Assembly (NCBI RefSeq): GCF_012911895.1 | Contig: NZ_JAAXCV010000030.1 | Location: 62,001 to 126,000, forward strand | Reading direction: 5' to 3' | Length of the DNA: 64,000 nt | DNA from: Bacillus sp. RO3 | GTDB lineage: Bacteria > Bacillota > Bacilli > Bacillales > Bacillaceae_B | Shown: piece after piece, positions 10,500-19,888 of the stretch | Position numbering within the stretch: position 1 is the first letter of the stretch | Layout: each line of letters starts with the position of its first letter | Translations under genes and position numbers: made by a program | Notes under the pieces: generated by a model | Seen by the model: only the letters and a program-made list of their open reading frames with translations | The model's database searches: none | What the model was told of the DNA's origin: nothing

Positions 10500-10907
10500 T
10501 TAATGACGATAAAACTGAAATGTCAGTTTCCCGTCGATCACTTTCTTTTCGTCTTGATTTATGGCTGAAACGTTAAAACGTGCATGATCGATCCCTGTTT
10601 CAACTACTTCTGCTCTTAAGGTAATCACGTCGTGGAGGAAGACCATTCCTTTAAACCGTACTGAATACTCCCTCATATATCCTTCTTCAAAGTAATCACT
10701 GAAAAGCTTGGACAGATTGCCCATTGTCCACATTCCGTGGGCAATGATTCCACGGAGACCAAGTTTACGTGCTTCTTCATCTATTGTATGAATGGGGTTA
10801 TAATCCCCCGAAGCCCCTGCATATTTGATCAGGTCGATTCTCGTAACAGGTTCTAACTCAACTTCGGGAAGAAATTCACCGATACGATAGGACGATTGTA
10901 CAGTCAT
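10500..10907 (-). CDS. MaoC-like (R)-hydratase subunit
   Basis: The 135-residue product is a hot-dog fold MaoC dehydratase. The hydratase signature is visible as AGASGDYNPIHTIDEEARK with catalytic Asp and His, then GIIAHGMWTMG. It should hydrate enoyl-CoA or dehydrate (R)-3-hydroxyacyl-CoA. Its start overlaps the preceding gene by four bases (ATGA), and that gene encodes the partner half, so the two probably form a heterodimer. It ends the acyl-CoA cluster. The natural substrate cannot be read from sequence. Confidence 0.85.
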   Translation of the reverse strand: MTVQSSYRIGEFLPEVELEPVTRIDLIKYAGASGDYNPIHTIDEEARKLGLRGIIAHGMWTMGNLSKLFSDYFEEGYMREYSVRFKGMVFLHDVITLRAEVVETGIDHARFNVSAINQDEKKVIDGKLTFQFYRH

Positions 10908-11353
10908 TTCCCTAACCTCTCCCTTACTGCTTCTGTGATGATGACAATGGATTCCGCCGTAAAAATCCTGATCCCTGCCTGATCTTCACCAATGTCTTCT
11001 ATCACAAGGAAACCTAATGTTCCATCCGAGCCTTTACGTTCATAGTAATCTTTTATTTCGGTATGACAGTGAATACGTTCACCAACTTTAAGTGGTCTTT
11101 TATAGTGAAAAGTTTGTTCCCCATGGATTAACCCGATGTTTGGAAGATGAAACCCTTCAATCGTTCCAAAATCAAACACACGGGGAAATGTAGGGGGAGC
11201 GATATTGTCCTTGTAACGAGATCGTTTACCTGCTTTTTCATCAACATATAGAGGGTGGGGATCTTTGATGGCTTCTGCGAATTTCCGCACCGCCCCTCTC
11301 TCCACATCATTTGCTACGGATGTTGAACGCTTGCCTATATGAGATTGAAACAT
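10904..11353 (-). CDS. MaoC N-terminal-domain dehydratase (FAS1-type)
   Basis: This 149-residue protein resembles the non-catalytic MaoC_dehydrat_N half of two-part hydroxyacyl dehydratases (HadA/HadC-like). Visible are an N-terminal VERGAVRKFAEAIKDPHPLYVDE helix region, the PPTFPRVFDFG strand, and HYKRPLKVGERIHCHTEIKDYYERKG, a family hallmark. It lacks the D-x4-H catalytic pair present in the next gene, so the active enzyme should be a complex of both. Part of the acyl-CoA degradation cluster after the frameshifted SDR gene. Confidence 0.82.
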   Translation of the reverse strand: MFQSHIGKRSTSVANDVERGAVRKFAEAIKDPHPLYVDEKAGKRSRYKDNIAPPTFPRVFDFGTIEGFHLPNIGLIHGEQTFHYKRPLKVGERIHCHTEIKDYYERKGSDGTLGFLVIEDIGEDQAGIRIFTAESIVIITEAVRERLGK

Positions 11354-11368
11354 ACCATTCTCCTCCTG

Positions 11369-12126
11369 TTAAGCTTTGGGACCTCCGGCTACGTAAAGCA
11401 CTTGACCATTGACAAAAGATGACTTTTCATCTGCAAAAAACGCCACTGCATGTGCGATATCTTCCGGCTGTCCGCTTCTACCGACAGGAATCCCTTGAAG
11501 ACTAGCCTCTACCAGCTGTTCAAACGTGATTCCGATTCGCTTTGCCGTCTCCCTGGTCATTTCTGTTTCAATAAAACCTGGAGCTACTGCATTCGTTGTG
11601 ATTCCGAAAGGCCCCAACTCAATGGCAAGGGTTTTCGTTAACCCTTGTAACCCGGCTTTAGCGGTGGAGTAGTTTGCCTGTCCCCTATTCCCGAGTGCCG
11701 AGGTAGAAGAAATATTGATGATCCGTCCGAATTTTTTCTCACCATATACTCTTGAACTGCTTTTGCCACATTAAACGAACCCTTCAAATGGACATCCATG
11801 ACCGTCTGCCAGTCGTTGTCACTCATTTTAAATAGCAGGTTATCTCTGATGACCCCGGCATTATTGACGACAATATCAATGGAACCAAAGGTATCGACTA
11901 CTTCCTTGACAGCCATCTCCACTTCCTGGGACTGAACTACATTGGCCACTTTTATATAAACATCATATTGTTCTAACTCCGCACCCACATTACTTAAAGC
12001 TTTTTCATTTACATCAAGGATGGCTACTTTTGCACCTTCTTCCGCAAAGAAACTGGCGATTGATTTCCCGATTCCTCTGCTTCCCCCTGTCACTAAAGCT
12101 ACTTTTCCTTTAAATCGTTCACCCAT
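11369..12126 (-). pseudogene. 3-oxoacyl reductase-like SDR, one-base frameshift
   Basis: Two frames together give a full short-chain dehydrogenase of about 252 residues. The N-terminal frame (from ATG 12126) has the NAD(P) loop VTGGSRGIGK and NNAG; it leaves the correct frame at a run of six As on the minus strand (11732-11737). Adding one A restores GRIINISSTSALG, with the catalytic Ser, and YSTAK (Tyr-x3-Lys), and then continues to the normal C terminus ending VNGQVLYVAGGPKA at 11369. Everything else looks intact, so this is either a recent mutation or a homopolymer sequencing error. In context it would oxidise a 3-hydroxyacyl-CoA made by the MaoC pair. Confidence 0.85.
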
Positions 12127-12205
12127 ACATACAACCTCCCAGCCTTGTACAATTTGTCTTATTTCTCCGTTTTAATAGATACCTTAAAATGATCCGTTTT
12201 TAAAT

Positions 12206-13282
12206 CTATCCAAGACGATTTAATGCAGCCTCGTTCCCCAGGATGATCAAGGATTTCGCGAATCGGTCAAAATCCTTAAAGCGGGGATCTTTTGTTTGGC
12301 CCATTTTATACCGGTAGTAAATCTGCTGGACGATAACGGCGAGCTTAAAATAGGCAAAGGATAAATAGAAATGAATGTGATCCACATCCCTTCCACTCTT
12401 TCTGGCATATTCTTCGATAAATTGTGCTCTGCTGTAGAAGCCCTCCATCACCGTTACAGGAGGCTTACCAATTCCTAATTTCAATAATTCAGGGTCATCA
12501 TATTGGATCCAGTATCCCATGGCCACCCCCAAATCTGCCAGGGGATCTCCTACAGTTGCCATCTCCCAGTCAAATAGACCCACCATGGACTTCAGGTCAG
12601 AAGAGAACATGGCATTGTTCAATTTATAGTCGTAATGGATGATAGTGGCTTCAGCATTGCTCGGTACATTCTTCATCAGCCATTGTGTCAGTTGACCAAC
12701 CTCAAGGATTTCGCTGGTCTTCGCACGTTCGTACCTCCTAACCCACCCATGCACTTGCCTTTCCATAAAATGGTCAGGCCTGCTGATTTCATGAAGACCT
12801 GTCAGACGTGGATCGATGGAATGAAGTTCAACCAGTTTAGAAACCATCTCCTCTGAGATTCTCTTGCATACATCGGGTGTGACATGAAGGTGTGGAGGAA
12901 ATGAAGTATCAAATACTTCACCCTTTTTCCGTTCCATGATAAAGAATGGAGTGCCCACAATACTTTCTTCATCTGAGAATACGTACGGCTCGGGTGTAAC
13001 ACCGAATAAAGGTTGGATTTCCGACAGGATACGATATTCCCTTTTCATATCATGGGCCTTTGGCGCGACGGGTCCTAAAGGAGGACGCCTCAGAACCCCT
13101 TCCCAATCACCCATTTTTAATAGATACGTAAGATTGGAGTGCCCGGCAGAAAATTGCTGAATCAAAAGCTCTTCTTGCATCAGTTCAGGAAAATGTTCAT
13201 CCAGGAACTTTTTTATATTCGACCTATCCAATTCTTCTCCCTTTCGTACCGATACTGTTTCATACGCTGCTTGATCAGTCAT
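12206..13282 (-). CDS. APH-fold phosphotransferase of ACAD10/11 type
   Basis: The 358-residue protein has an aminoglycoside-phosphotransferase/kinase fold. Catalytic features are visible: HYDYKLNNAMF (Brenner-like loop) near residue 220 and LFDWEMATVGDPLADLG with the metal-binding Asp. It resembles the kinase domain of mammalian ACAD10/ACAD11, which acts with acyl-CoA dehydrogenase on 4-hydroxy acids by phosphorylating the 4-OH. The presence of a matching acyl-CoA dehydrogenase at 14551 supports the same route here. Antibiotic modification is unlikely. No strong regulatory signal was seen directly ahead of it. Confidence 0.83.
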   Translation of the reverse strand: MTDQAAYETVSVRKGEELDRSNIKKFLDEHFPELMQEELLIQQFSAGHSNLTYLLKMGDWEGVLRRPPLGPVAPKAHDMKREYRILSEIQPLFGVTPEPYVFSDEESIVGTPFFIMERKKGEVFDTSFPPHLHVTPDVCKRISEEMVSKLVELHSIDPRLTGLHEISRPDHFMERQVHGWVRRYERAKTSEILEVGQLTQWLMKNVPSNAEATIIHYDYKLNNAMFSSDLKSMVGLFDWEMATVGDPLADLGVAMGYWIQYDDPELLKLGIGKPPVTVMEGFYSRAQFIEEYARKSGRDVDHIHFYLSFAYFKLAVIVQQIYYRYKMGQTKDPRFKDFDRFAKSLIILGNEAALNRLG

Positions 13283-13315
13283 TTAACCCCTCCGAAATTA
13301 AGAATATTCAATTTT

Positions 13316-13714
13316 TTACGAACACAGATGTTCGGTTAACTGCGCCTTTAACAGTTCAGGAATCATTTGGCTTTGCTGCTGAAGAAAATCGAAATAAACC
13401 ATTACCGCACTTCCCCTGGCAATCAGTTGATCCGTTTTCCCACACAAAATATCATGCTCTAACTGAAAGCTCTTTGAACCGATTTTTGACAGGCAGGTGG
13501 TGACCTTCAACTCTTGATTAAAATAACCTTGAGAAACAAAGTCACATTTGGTTGAAGCCAAAATAAACCGCCAGTCCGTCGTGTCCATTTCGAATCCCAA
13601 GGCTTCAAAAAATTTAATTCTTGCTTCTTCCAAGTATATAAAATAGGTTATATTGTTGATATGACCTAATGCATCTGTTTCGCAAAATCGACTCGTTACC
13701 GTGATGCTTTCCAT
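13316..13714 (-). CDS. Acyl-CoA thioesterase, 4HBT family
   Basis: The 132-residue hot-dog thioesterase has the family pattern TSRFCETDALGHINNITYFIYLEEARIKFF, with Asp and the HINN loop near residue 15-22. It should hydrolyse acyl-CoA esters to free acid and CoA. It sits downstream of a TetR regulator gene, and a candidate operator lies 25-45 bp upstream of its ATG. YbgC/FcbC-like relatives act on short or branched acyl groups; the substrate here is unknown. Confidence 0.82.
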   Translation of the reverse strand: MESITVTSRFCETDALGHINNITYFIYLEEARIKFFEALGFEMDTTDWRFILASTKCDFVSQGYFNQELKVTTCLSKIGSKSFQLEHDILCGKTDQLIARGSAVMVYFDFLQQQSQMIPELLKAQLTEHLCS

Positions 13715-13739
13715 TATTTATTCCCTTCTCCCTTCGTAA

Positions 13740-13757
13740 AGACCAACCATTCAGTAT
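13740..13757 (-). promoter_or_regulatory. Candidate TetR operator, imperfect
   Basis: The sequence AGACCAACCATTCAGTAT agrees at 14 of 18 positions with the better palindrome at 16637-16654. It lies just upstream of the thioesterase gene and after the TetR gene, so it may control the downstream half of the acyl-CoA cluster. Confidence 0.45.
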
Positions 13758-13791
13758 GCTATGAAGGGGAGGTCTGTACTCCTCTTCCCTT

Positions 13792-14358
13792 TTAGCCCTC
13801 TTCAATTCCTCTTAAAATCATTTCGACGAAAGTCCCTGCAATTTCCCTTCCAGATTTCGAACCATCAGGTTTATACCATTGGTAGCTCCAGTTCATCATC
13901 CCGAGTATTCCGAATGTCACAATCGACACGTCAAAGTCCTTACGAAAGTCTCCTTTCCTTTTACCATCATCAAGAAGAGCTTCGATATTATATCGATACA
14001 TATCCCGCTTTGGCTCAATTATTTCCAGGCTTTCCTGACTCAGATGCCTGATTTCCCTGAAGAAAACTTTGGCGCTGCTCCCTTGTTCCTTAATGTCCAC
14101 TATGGAAAGATGGACGATGTCAAAAAGCTTTTCTCTGTAGCTTTTACCGTCATCTTTAAGTATACTTTCCTGTTTTGACAACAATTCATTTATATAGCGG
14201 ATGTGAATTTCACGTAAAAGCTCTTCTTTACTCGAGTAATAGTAATAAAATGTTCCCTTTGTTACCCCGATTGATTCTACTATGTCCTGAATGGAAGTAA
14301 CGGTAAAACCTTTTTCATCAAATAAACGTATAGCATGATCTGTCAGTTTCTCTTTCAT
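13792..14358 (-). CDS. TetR/AcrR-family regulator of the acyl-CoA cluster
   Basis: About 188 residues. An N-terminal helix-turn-helix is clear (IRLFDEKGFTVTSIQDIVESIGVTKGTFYYYYSSKEELL), followed by an all-helical ligand domain ending WYKPDGSKSGREIAGTFVEMILRGIEEG. I chose ATG 14358, with GAGAGGA upstream; a TTG at 14373 lies on that site. By position it should repress the surrounding acyl-CoA genes and respond to an acyl-CoA, like FadR or related regulators. The two palindromic sites at 13740 and 16637 are its likely operators. The 190 bp upstream hold no gene. Confidence 0.85.
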   Translation of the reverse strand: MKEKLTDHAIRLFDEKGFTVTSIQDIVESIGVTKGTFYYYYSSKEELLREIHIRYINELLSKQESILKDDGKSYREKLFDIVHLSIVDIKEQGSSAKVFFREIRHLSQESLEIIEPKRDMYRYNIEALLDDGKRKGDFRKDFDVSIVTFGILGMMNWSYQWYKPDGSKSGREIAGTFVEMILRGIEEG

Positions 14359-14550
14359 AAATAGTCCTCTCAATCTGTTAAAAGATCACATGGATGATAT
14401 CACATTCCTGTTTTTGTTTTGAAAGGGTCACCACCATTTACATACAGCGTGCAACGGTAATAAAAAGATTCCCTATGGACACCATTCTTTTCATCCGATT
14501 CCATCGGTGATGATGTTCACCCTCCTTTTAGCGTTATCTGCCCTCACTCT

Positions 14551-15780
14551 TTAGCTCACCACGGCAGAATCTTTATCATATTTTAGAAGTTCCAATTTGG
14601 CCAATTGTGCCCTGTGCACCTCATCGGGTCCATCGGCAAGACGTAATGTACGGGCATTTGCCCATTGTGCCGCCAGTGTAGAATCTTCTGAAACCCCGGC
14701 TGCCCCAAATGCCTGAATTGCCCTGTCAATCACTCGCAACGCCATGGATGGAGCCACCACCTTAATCATGGCGATTTCCTGTTTTGCAGCTTTATTACCC
14801 ACTGTGTCCATCATATGAGCCGCTTTCATCGTCAGAAGACGCGCCTGCTCGATTTCAATCCTCGAATCCGCAATCCATTCTTGTACAACGCCTTGTCCAG
14901 CCAGTGGTTTCCCAAATGCTTCACGCGTCCGAACGCGCTTACATAATTCTTCCAGGGCTCGCTCTGCTGCACCTATTAAACGCATGCAATGATGAATCCG
15001 TCCCGGACCAAGCCTTCCCTGAGCAATGGCAAACCCTTTTCCTTCTGCCCAGATCATATTCTCAAGAGGAACCCTGACATTCGTAAAAGTGATGTCTCCG
15101 TGGCCATGGGGGGCATGGTCGTATCCAAAAACCGGAAGCATTCGTTCTATTTTCACACCCTGTGTATTCAAAGGGACGATGATCATGGATTGTTGTTCAT
15201 GCCGAATTGCTGTAGGATCGGTTTTCCCCATTAAAATGGTAAAGCTGCATCGTGGGTCCCCGGCCCCGGAAGACCACCATTTCTTCGCATTTATGACATA
15301 TTCATCACCATCCCTTATAATACTTGCTTTAATATTCGTCGCATCGGATGACGCAATGTCAGGCTCTGTCATAGAGAAACAAGATCGGATCTCACCTTGA
15401 AGGAGGGGGCGAAGATATTGCTCTTTTTGGCTTGGTGTCCCGTAACGTTCCAGCACTTCCATATTACCTGTGTCAGGTGCGCTGCAATTAAAGATTTCAG
15501 GTCCGATCAGGGATCTGCCCATTATTTCGCAGAGAGGTGCATATTCAATATTCTTCAGTCCGGCTCCATATTGACTTTCAGGGAGGAATAGATTCCATAA
15601 ACCTTGTTTCCTTGCTGTTGCCTTTAACTCTTCCATGATTGCAGGAACGGCACTCCATCTGTTTTCCTGTTGATTTAATTGCTGTTCATAAACAGCTTCA
15701 CTCGGATATACGTATTCTTGCATGAACCGTGACAGTTTATTTTGATATTCTTGTACTTTGGGAGAATGGGAGAAATCCAT
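14551..15780 (-). CDS. Acyl-CoA dehydrogenase (ACAD10/11-like)
   Basis: The 409-residue flavoenzyme should introduce the 2,3 double bond into acyl-CoA. The acyl-CoA dehydrogenase signatures are visible: [36 protein letters not shown], and the C-terminal [43 protein letters not shown]. The C-terminal pattern and the neighbouring APH-type kinase are typical of the ACAD10/11 clade. It is co-directional with the SDR at 15817, 36 bp upstream, and likely shares its promoter. Confidence 0.92.
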   Translation of the reverse strand: MDFSHSPKVQEYQNKLSRFMQEYVYPSEAVYEQQLNQQENRWSAVPAIMEELKATARKQGLWNLFLPESQYGAGLKNIEYAPLCEIMGRSLIGPEIFNCSAPDTGNMEVLERYGTPSQKEQYLRPLLQGEIRSCFSMTEPDIASSDATNIKASIIRDGDEYVINAKKWWSSGAGDPRCSFTILMGKTDPTAIRHEQQSMIIVPLNTQGVKIERMLPVFGYDHAPHGHGDITFTNVRVPLENMIWAEGKGFAIAQGRLGPGRIHHCMRLIGAAERALEELCKRVRTREAFGKPLAGQGVVQEWIADSRIEIEQARLLTMKAAHMMDTVGNKAAKQEIAMIKVVAPSMALRVIDRAIQAFGAAGVSEDSTLAAQWANARTLRLADGPDEVHRAQLAKLELLKYDKDSAVVS

Positions 15781-15816
15781 TAAATCCTTCCTTTCCGGTT
15801 TTCATACATTCAGGAT

Positions 15817-16590
15817 TCACTTGGCTGATGAGCCGCCGTCAACGACTAGAACTGCACCAGTGACAAAGTCAGATGCGTTGGATGAAAGAAACAGGGCCGC
15901 TCCTTTGAGGTCATTTTCGTTACCAAAGCGGTTTAGCGGAGTTCCGTCCAAAATGGCTTCACCTGCCTGGGACAGGACACCTTTGGACATTTTGGTCGGG
16001 AAGAATCCCGGGGCTATGGCATTTACATGGATCCCCCGTGATCCCCATTTGACCGCCAAATCTTTCGTGAAATGTATGACAGCCGCTTTACTGGTACTGT
16101 AACCGATGGCATCCATATAGCGGGGGTCTGTCCCTTGTAGACCGGCTACGGATGCAATATTAATGATTTTCCCTGCTCCTTGTTCGATCATGAGTTTCCC
16201 GACTGTCTGAGACATGAGGAAGGTGCCGTTCACGTTCACATTCATGACTTTCTGCCAAGCTTTATAGGGCATCTCCTCTGCCGGCGCACCCCAGGAAGCA
16301 CCGCTGTTATTCACTAAAATATCTATTCTTCCAAACTTCTTTTTGGTTTCATCTACAACATGCTGTACGTCTTCGGGATTGGTGACATCGCACCTCATCG
16401 CAAGTGAACGGACGCCCATCCCTTCTAATTCTTTTTTCACGATTTCACACGCTTCCACATTCCTGGAACATAGAACAACGGTTGCCCCTGCTTCAGCAAA
16501 TCCCGTAGCGATCTGTTTTCCCAACCCCCTTCCTCCACCTGTGACGAGGGCCACCTTTCCTGAAAGATCGAATAATTCCTTTACATGCAT
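15817..16590 (-). CDS. Short-chain dehydrogenase/reductase
   Basis: The 257-residue protein is a classical SDR with VTGGGRGLGKQ (cofactor loop), NNSGASWG, catalytic Ser in INIASVAGLQG and YSTSKAA (Tyr-x3-Lys), and the C-terminal DGGSSAK. It probably acts on a hydroxyacyl- or oxoacyl-CoA in this cluster; glucose dehydrogenase-type names would be over-specific. It is the first gene of the unit and is preceded by a 16/18 palindrome at 16637-16654, the likely TetR operator. Confidence 0.87.
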   Translation of the reverse strand: MHVKELFDLSGKVALVTGGGRGLGKQIATGFAEAGATVVLCSRNVEACEIVKKELEGMGVRSLAMRCDVTNPEDVQHVVDETKKKFGRIDILVNNSGASWGAPAEEMPYKAWQKVMNVNVNGTFLMSQTVGKLMIEQGAGKIINIASVAGLQGTDPRYMDAIGYSTSKAAVIHFTKDLAVKWGSRGIHVNAIAPGFFPTKMSKGVLSQAGEAILDGTPLNRFGNENDLKGAALFLSSNASDFVTGAVLVVDGGSSAK

Positions 16591-16636
16591 GATTCAGCCT
16601 CCTTATTCTTACAGAAATTCCATTCACATACCCAAG

Positions 16637-16654
16637 ATACTAACCGGTTGGTAT
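16637..16654 (-). promoter_or_regulatory. Palindromic TetR-type operator
   Basis: The 18-bp ATACTAACCGGTTGGTAT is palindromic at 16 of 18 positions. It lies 47 bp upstream of the SDR start, within the expected promoter region. This kind of ACC(N)GGT palindrome is typical of TetR-family operators of fatty acid catabolism. The likely binder is the regulator at 13792. Confidence 0.6.
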
Positions 16655-16785
16655 GTACACTATCATCGTAAATAATATAGTCAGAATTTTCAATAATAAT
16701 GACTTGAAATCACCCTTTATTCTTACGTTATTCAGGTAGTGATCCCTACAGGACAAAAATTCCAATCACCTTATAAGCATAGTCA

Positions 16786-16827
16786 AATGCAAAGAAGCTA
16801 CCAGACGCCATTTCCTGGTAGCTTCTC
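16786..16827 (-). terminator. Terminator after tcyP
   Basis: GAAGCTACCAG (16794-16804) pairs with CTGGTAGCTTC (16815-16825), an 11-bp perfect stem. The minus-strand tail TTTGCATTT is a weak T tract. It lies about 95 bp after the tcyP stop. Confidence 0.7.
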
Positions 16828-16919
16828 GTACATACTGATATCTTTATTCATCTCCAGGGTTTGCCCTGGCACCATTCTAGTAGTGCACTTATCCTGTTCC
16901 ACCTTTAGGAAGCGTCTCT

Positions 16920-18305
16920 TTATGCTTCTGCTTCAACCATTTCTTTGTTATACGTTTCTGTGTCCAAGTCTCCCGTCACCTTACTTGTTATGATTCCTGA
17001 TGTCATTGCACCACTTACGTTTACCGCTGTTCGCCCCATATCGATTAATGGTTCAACAGAAATCAATAGACCCGCAAGTGCCACCGGAAGATCCATTGCA
17101 GAAAGTACCAGGATCGCAGCGAAAGTTGCTCCTCCCCCGACTCCGGCAACACCAAAGGAACTGATGGCCACAATGATGATAAGGGTAAAAATAAAAGAAG
17201 GTGTCAACGGATTGATACCTACCGTTGGAGCGATCATCACGGCAAGCATGGCAGGGTATACACCTGCACAGCCGTTCTGACCGATGGATAACCCGAATGA
17301 TCCTGAAAAGTTGGCTATTCCTTCTGAAACACCAAGCTGATTCTTTTGTGTTTGAATGTTGAGAGGTAAAGTTCCTGCGCTGGATCTTGACGTAAAAGCA
17401 AATGCCAATACCGGTAATACTTTTTTCATGTATGTCACAGGATTTAATCCTGCAAGTGTCAGCATCATTAAATGGATGGCAAACATTATCAGCAAGGCAA
17501 CATACGAAGCACCTACAAATTCACCCAGCTTCATAATGGCATCAAAATTGCTCAATGCCACCGTTTTAGCCATAATGGCTAATACACCGTATGGAGTAAG
17601 TCTCAACACCATCGTCACGATCCTCATAATGACAGCATAGAGTGATTCGACCATTTTTTTGAAGAAAGCAGCTGCTTCCGGTTCCTTGCGCTGGACCCCA
17701 AGGTATGCTATTCCGATGAATGCTGAGAAAATCACAACGGCAATGGTTGAGGTTGCTCTTTGGCCGGTGAAATCGAAGAATGGATTAGCAGGTAAAAGCT
17801 CCAGAATTTTTTGCGGATAACTTTGACCTTCCAGCGCAGTCGCTCTCTCCTCTAATTGCGCACCCCTTGCCGCTTCTGCATCTCCTTGATCGATCTGAAT
17901 GGCTTCGAGATCAAAAGCAACTGTGGTACCAATACCTACAGCTGCAGCTACTGCAGTGGTTCCTACCAGCAATCCAATAATCAGAATGGAAATCTTCCCT
18001 AAGTTATGAGAGCGCTTTAATTTAGTGAAAGCTGATAGAATAGAGATAAATACCAAAGGCATTACAATCATTTGCAGCAGTTTGATGTAGCCGGTCCCAA
18101 CGATATTGAACCACTCAATGGATTGGGTCAGATTTTCATCTGCTGCCTCATATACCCACTGGAGGCCAAAGCCAAATAATATCCCAAGTCCAAGTGCCGT
18201 AAACACCCGTTTGGAAAACGAAAACTTTTTCTTTTGCATATAAAGTAAAACACCAATGAGAACAAGAAACACCAAAATAGTTAACAATACAAACCAAACA
18301 TTCAT
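16920..18305 (-). CDS. tcyP: L-cystine symporter TcyP
   Basis: The 461-residue membrane protein belongs to the dicarboxylate/amino acid:cation symporter family and closely follows B. subtilis TcyP (YhcL), including FTSRSSAGTLPLN (serine-rich reentrant loop), the FGLSIGQNGCAGVYPAM segment and a loop rich in Glu/Ala between early helices. It should import cystine with sodium. GGGAGGGG precedes the ATG. It is transcribed alone between the thiamin operon and the acyl-CoA cluster. In B. subtilis this gene is controlled by CymR; I could not identify a CymR box with confidence here. Confidence 0.92.
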   Translation of the reverse strand: MNVWFVLLTILVFLVLIGVLLYMQKKKFSFSKRVFTALGLGILFGFGLQWVYEAADENLTQSIEWFNIVGTGYIKLLQMIVMPLVFISILSAFTKLKRSHNLGKISILIIGLLVGTTAVAAAVGIGTTVAFDLEAIQIDQGDAEAARGAQLEERATALEGQSYPQKILELLPANPFFDFTGQRATSTIAVVIFSAFIGIAYLGVQRKEPEAAAFFKKMVESLYAVIMRIVTMVLRLTPYGVLAIMAKTVALSNFDAIMKLGEFVGASYVALLIMFAIHLMMLTLAGLNPVTYMKKVLPVLAFAFTSRSSAGTLPLNIQTQKNQLGVSEGIANFSGSFGLSIGQNGCAGVYPAMLAVMIAPTVGINPLTPSFIFTLIIIVAISSFGVAGVGGGATFAAILVLSAMDLPVALAGLLISVEPLIDMGRTAVNVSGAMTSGIITSKVTGDLDTETYNKEMVEAEA

Positions 18306-18426
18306 TCTTACCCCTCCCTCTTATCTTTGATGATGATACAAGTCAGACCGAGGTCTACTGTATAGGTATGATGGGAGAGGGAGAGATATGTTTCCGTAAT
18401 GGATTATTTTTGCCATTGGACAACCC

Positions 18427-19068
18427 TCACGACTCAAGCAGGGTATCACGGACTGCACGCGCCAACATTCCCGCCCGGCAAGGATTCCTTGAAATGGCGG
18501 AAATGACCGCAACCCCGTCCGCACCTGCCTTCAACACCTGAGAGGCATTTTTTTCATGTATTCCACCGATCCCGACCAGGGGAATGCCAATGCCCCCGGC
18601 CCTTATAGACTGGATGACTCCCGGACCCCGAACCTTTCTGCAATCCTGCTTTGTATCCGTAGGAAACATGGGACCCACCCCAAGATAATCTGCACCAGAT
18701 TCCATAGCCAATCCGGCTTCTTTCCTATCATGGCACGAAACCCCGAGCAGCTTGCCCCCGATTTTCCGGCGCACACCTTCAATAGGTGCATCCTCCTGTC
18801 CGATATGTACGCCATCTGCATCGATAAACAGTGCCAGCTCTACGTCGTCATTCACGATGAATGGGACACTGTATTTCCGGCACATATGCTGCAGCTCAAT
18901 GGCAAGTTTCACTCTCGCATGTCCTTTTAACCCTTTCGTTCCTTTTTCCCGGAACTGAAACATCGTAATGCCTCCTACAATGGCTTCTTCCAACACCAGG
19001 ACGGGATGCTTCACACAATTTTGGCTCCCCATTATGAAATATAACTCCAGGCTTTCGCGGAGATTCAT
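18427..19068 (-). CDS. thiE: Thiamine-phosphate synthase
   Basis: About 213 residues. It couples HMP-PP to thiazole phosphate to form thiamin phosphate. The TIM-barrel motifs are present: FQFREKG, FIVNDDVELALFIDADGVHIGQED, GVSCHDRKEA, DYLGVGPMFPT and GIGGIHEKNASQVLKAGADGVAVISAI. I chose ATG 19068, which overlaps the thiD stop as ATGA; a TTG at 19095 would give nine more residues. It is the last gene of the TPP-regulated operon. Unlike TenI at 22964 it keeps the full catalytic set. Confidence 0.92.
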   Translation of the reverse strand: MNLRESLELYFIMGSQNCVKHPVLVLEEAIVGGITMFQFREKGTKGLKGHARVKLAIELQHMCRKYSVPFIVNDDVELALFIDADGVHIGQEDAPIEGVRRKIGGKLLGVSCHDRKEAGLAMESGADYLGVGPMFPTDTKQDCRKVRGPGVIQSIRAGGIGIPLVGIGGIHEKNASQVLKAGADGVAVISAISRNPCRAGMLARAVRDTLLES

Positions 19069-19874
19069 ATCTTCATTCCAGCCTGATAAGCCCAATGATT
19101 CGTGGGACCATGATGAGTTCCGATACCCAAAGTGTCGCTGATTGCTGCTGTTATAAAATGTTTTGCCGTTTGAACCGATTCATGGACCGTAAGACCCTTC
19201 GCCAATTGGGCTGTGATCACTGCAGAAAAGGTGCAGCCTGTACCATGTGTATGAGGTGTGGAGACCCTGGGGCTTGTATACGTATAAAACCTCTTCCCGT
19301 CAAAGAGTATGTCCGTTGCCAGATAAGATTCGGCTCCCGATTGGTGACCGCCTTTGATGACCACATGTTTTGCCCCCATATGGAATAATGCTTCTGCTGC
19401 TTTCATACAATCACCATCATTCTGGATGTCCATGCCTGTAAGTGCCTCAGCCTCTGGAATATTTGGGGTTATCACATAGGCAAGTGGAAGCAGTAAATGC
19501 TTAAGTGCATATACTGCTTCTTCTTCCAGCAACGGAGCTCCACCTTTTGCCACCATTACGGGATCCACCACCAGAATATCCCAGGAGTGTGAATGGAGAA
19601 ACGCGGCTGTTTCCGAAATGATATCCCCATTCACCAACATACCTGTCTTGACCGCTTGTGGCGTCAAATCTTCTGCAATGGAGTTCAATTGCTCTATGAC
19701 CGTCTCCGATGATAACGGATACACACTTTGTACTCCTTTTGTATTTTGCGCCGTAACCGCGGTCACAGCAGACATGCCATACACCTTCATTTCCTGAAAC
19801 GTTTTAAGATCCGCCTGAATACCTGCTCCTCCCCCGCTATCTGACCCAGCGATCGTCAATGCTTTTTGAATCAT
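19065..19874 (-). CDS. thiD: HMP / HMP-phosphate kinase
   Basis: The roughly 269-residue ribokinase-fold enzyme phosphorylates hydroxymethylpyrimidine twice to HMP-PP. Visible are the start TIAGSDSGGGAGIQADLKTF, YGMSAVTAVTAQNT, VVDPVMVAKGGAPLL, VIKGGH and the anion-hole HGTGCTFSAVI near the C terminus. I chose ATG 19874, with GGAGGCGG upstream; the in-frame TTG at 19892 overlaps the thiF stop. It acts just before ThiE, which overlaps its stop codon. Confidence 0.93.
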   Translation of the reverse strand: MIQKALTIAGSDSGGGAGIQADLKTFQEMKVYGMSAVTAVTAQNTKGVQSVYPLSSETVIEQLNSIAEDLTPQAVKTGMLVNGDIISETAAFLHSHSWDILVVDPVMVAKGGAPLLEEEAVYALKHLLLPLAYVITPNIPEAEALTGMDIQNDGDCMKAAEALFHMGAKHVVIKGGHQSGAESYLATDILFDGKRFYTYTSPRVSTPHTHGTGCTFSAVITAQLAKGLTVHESVQTAKHFITAAISDTLGIGTHHGPTNHWAYQAGMKI

Positions 19875-19888
19875 TTTTCCGCCTCCAA

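Noticed and set aside
11638..12126. A separate 162-residue SDR protein
   Set aside because: It breaks off after a homopolymer and its last 24 residues do not fit any SDR; the rest of the fold continues in the next frame.
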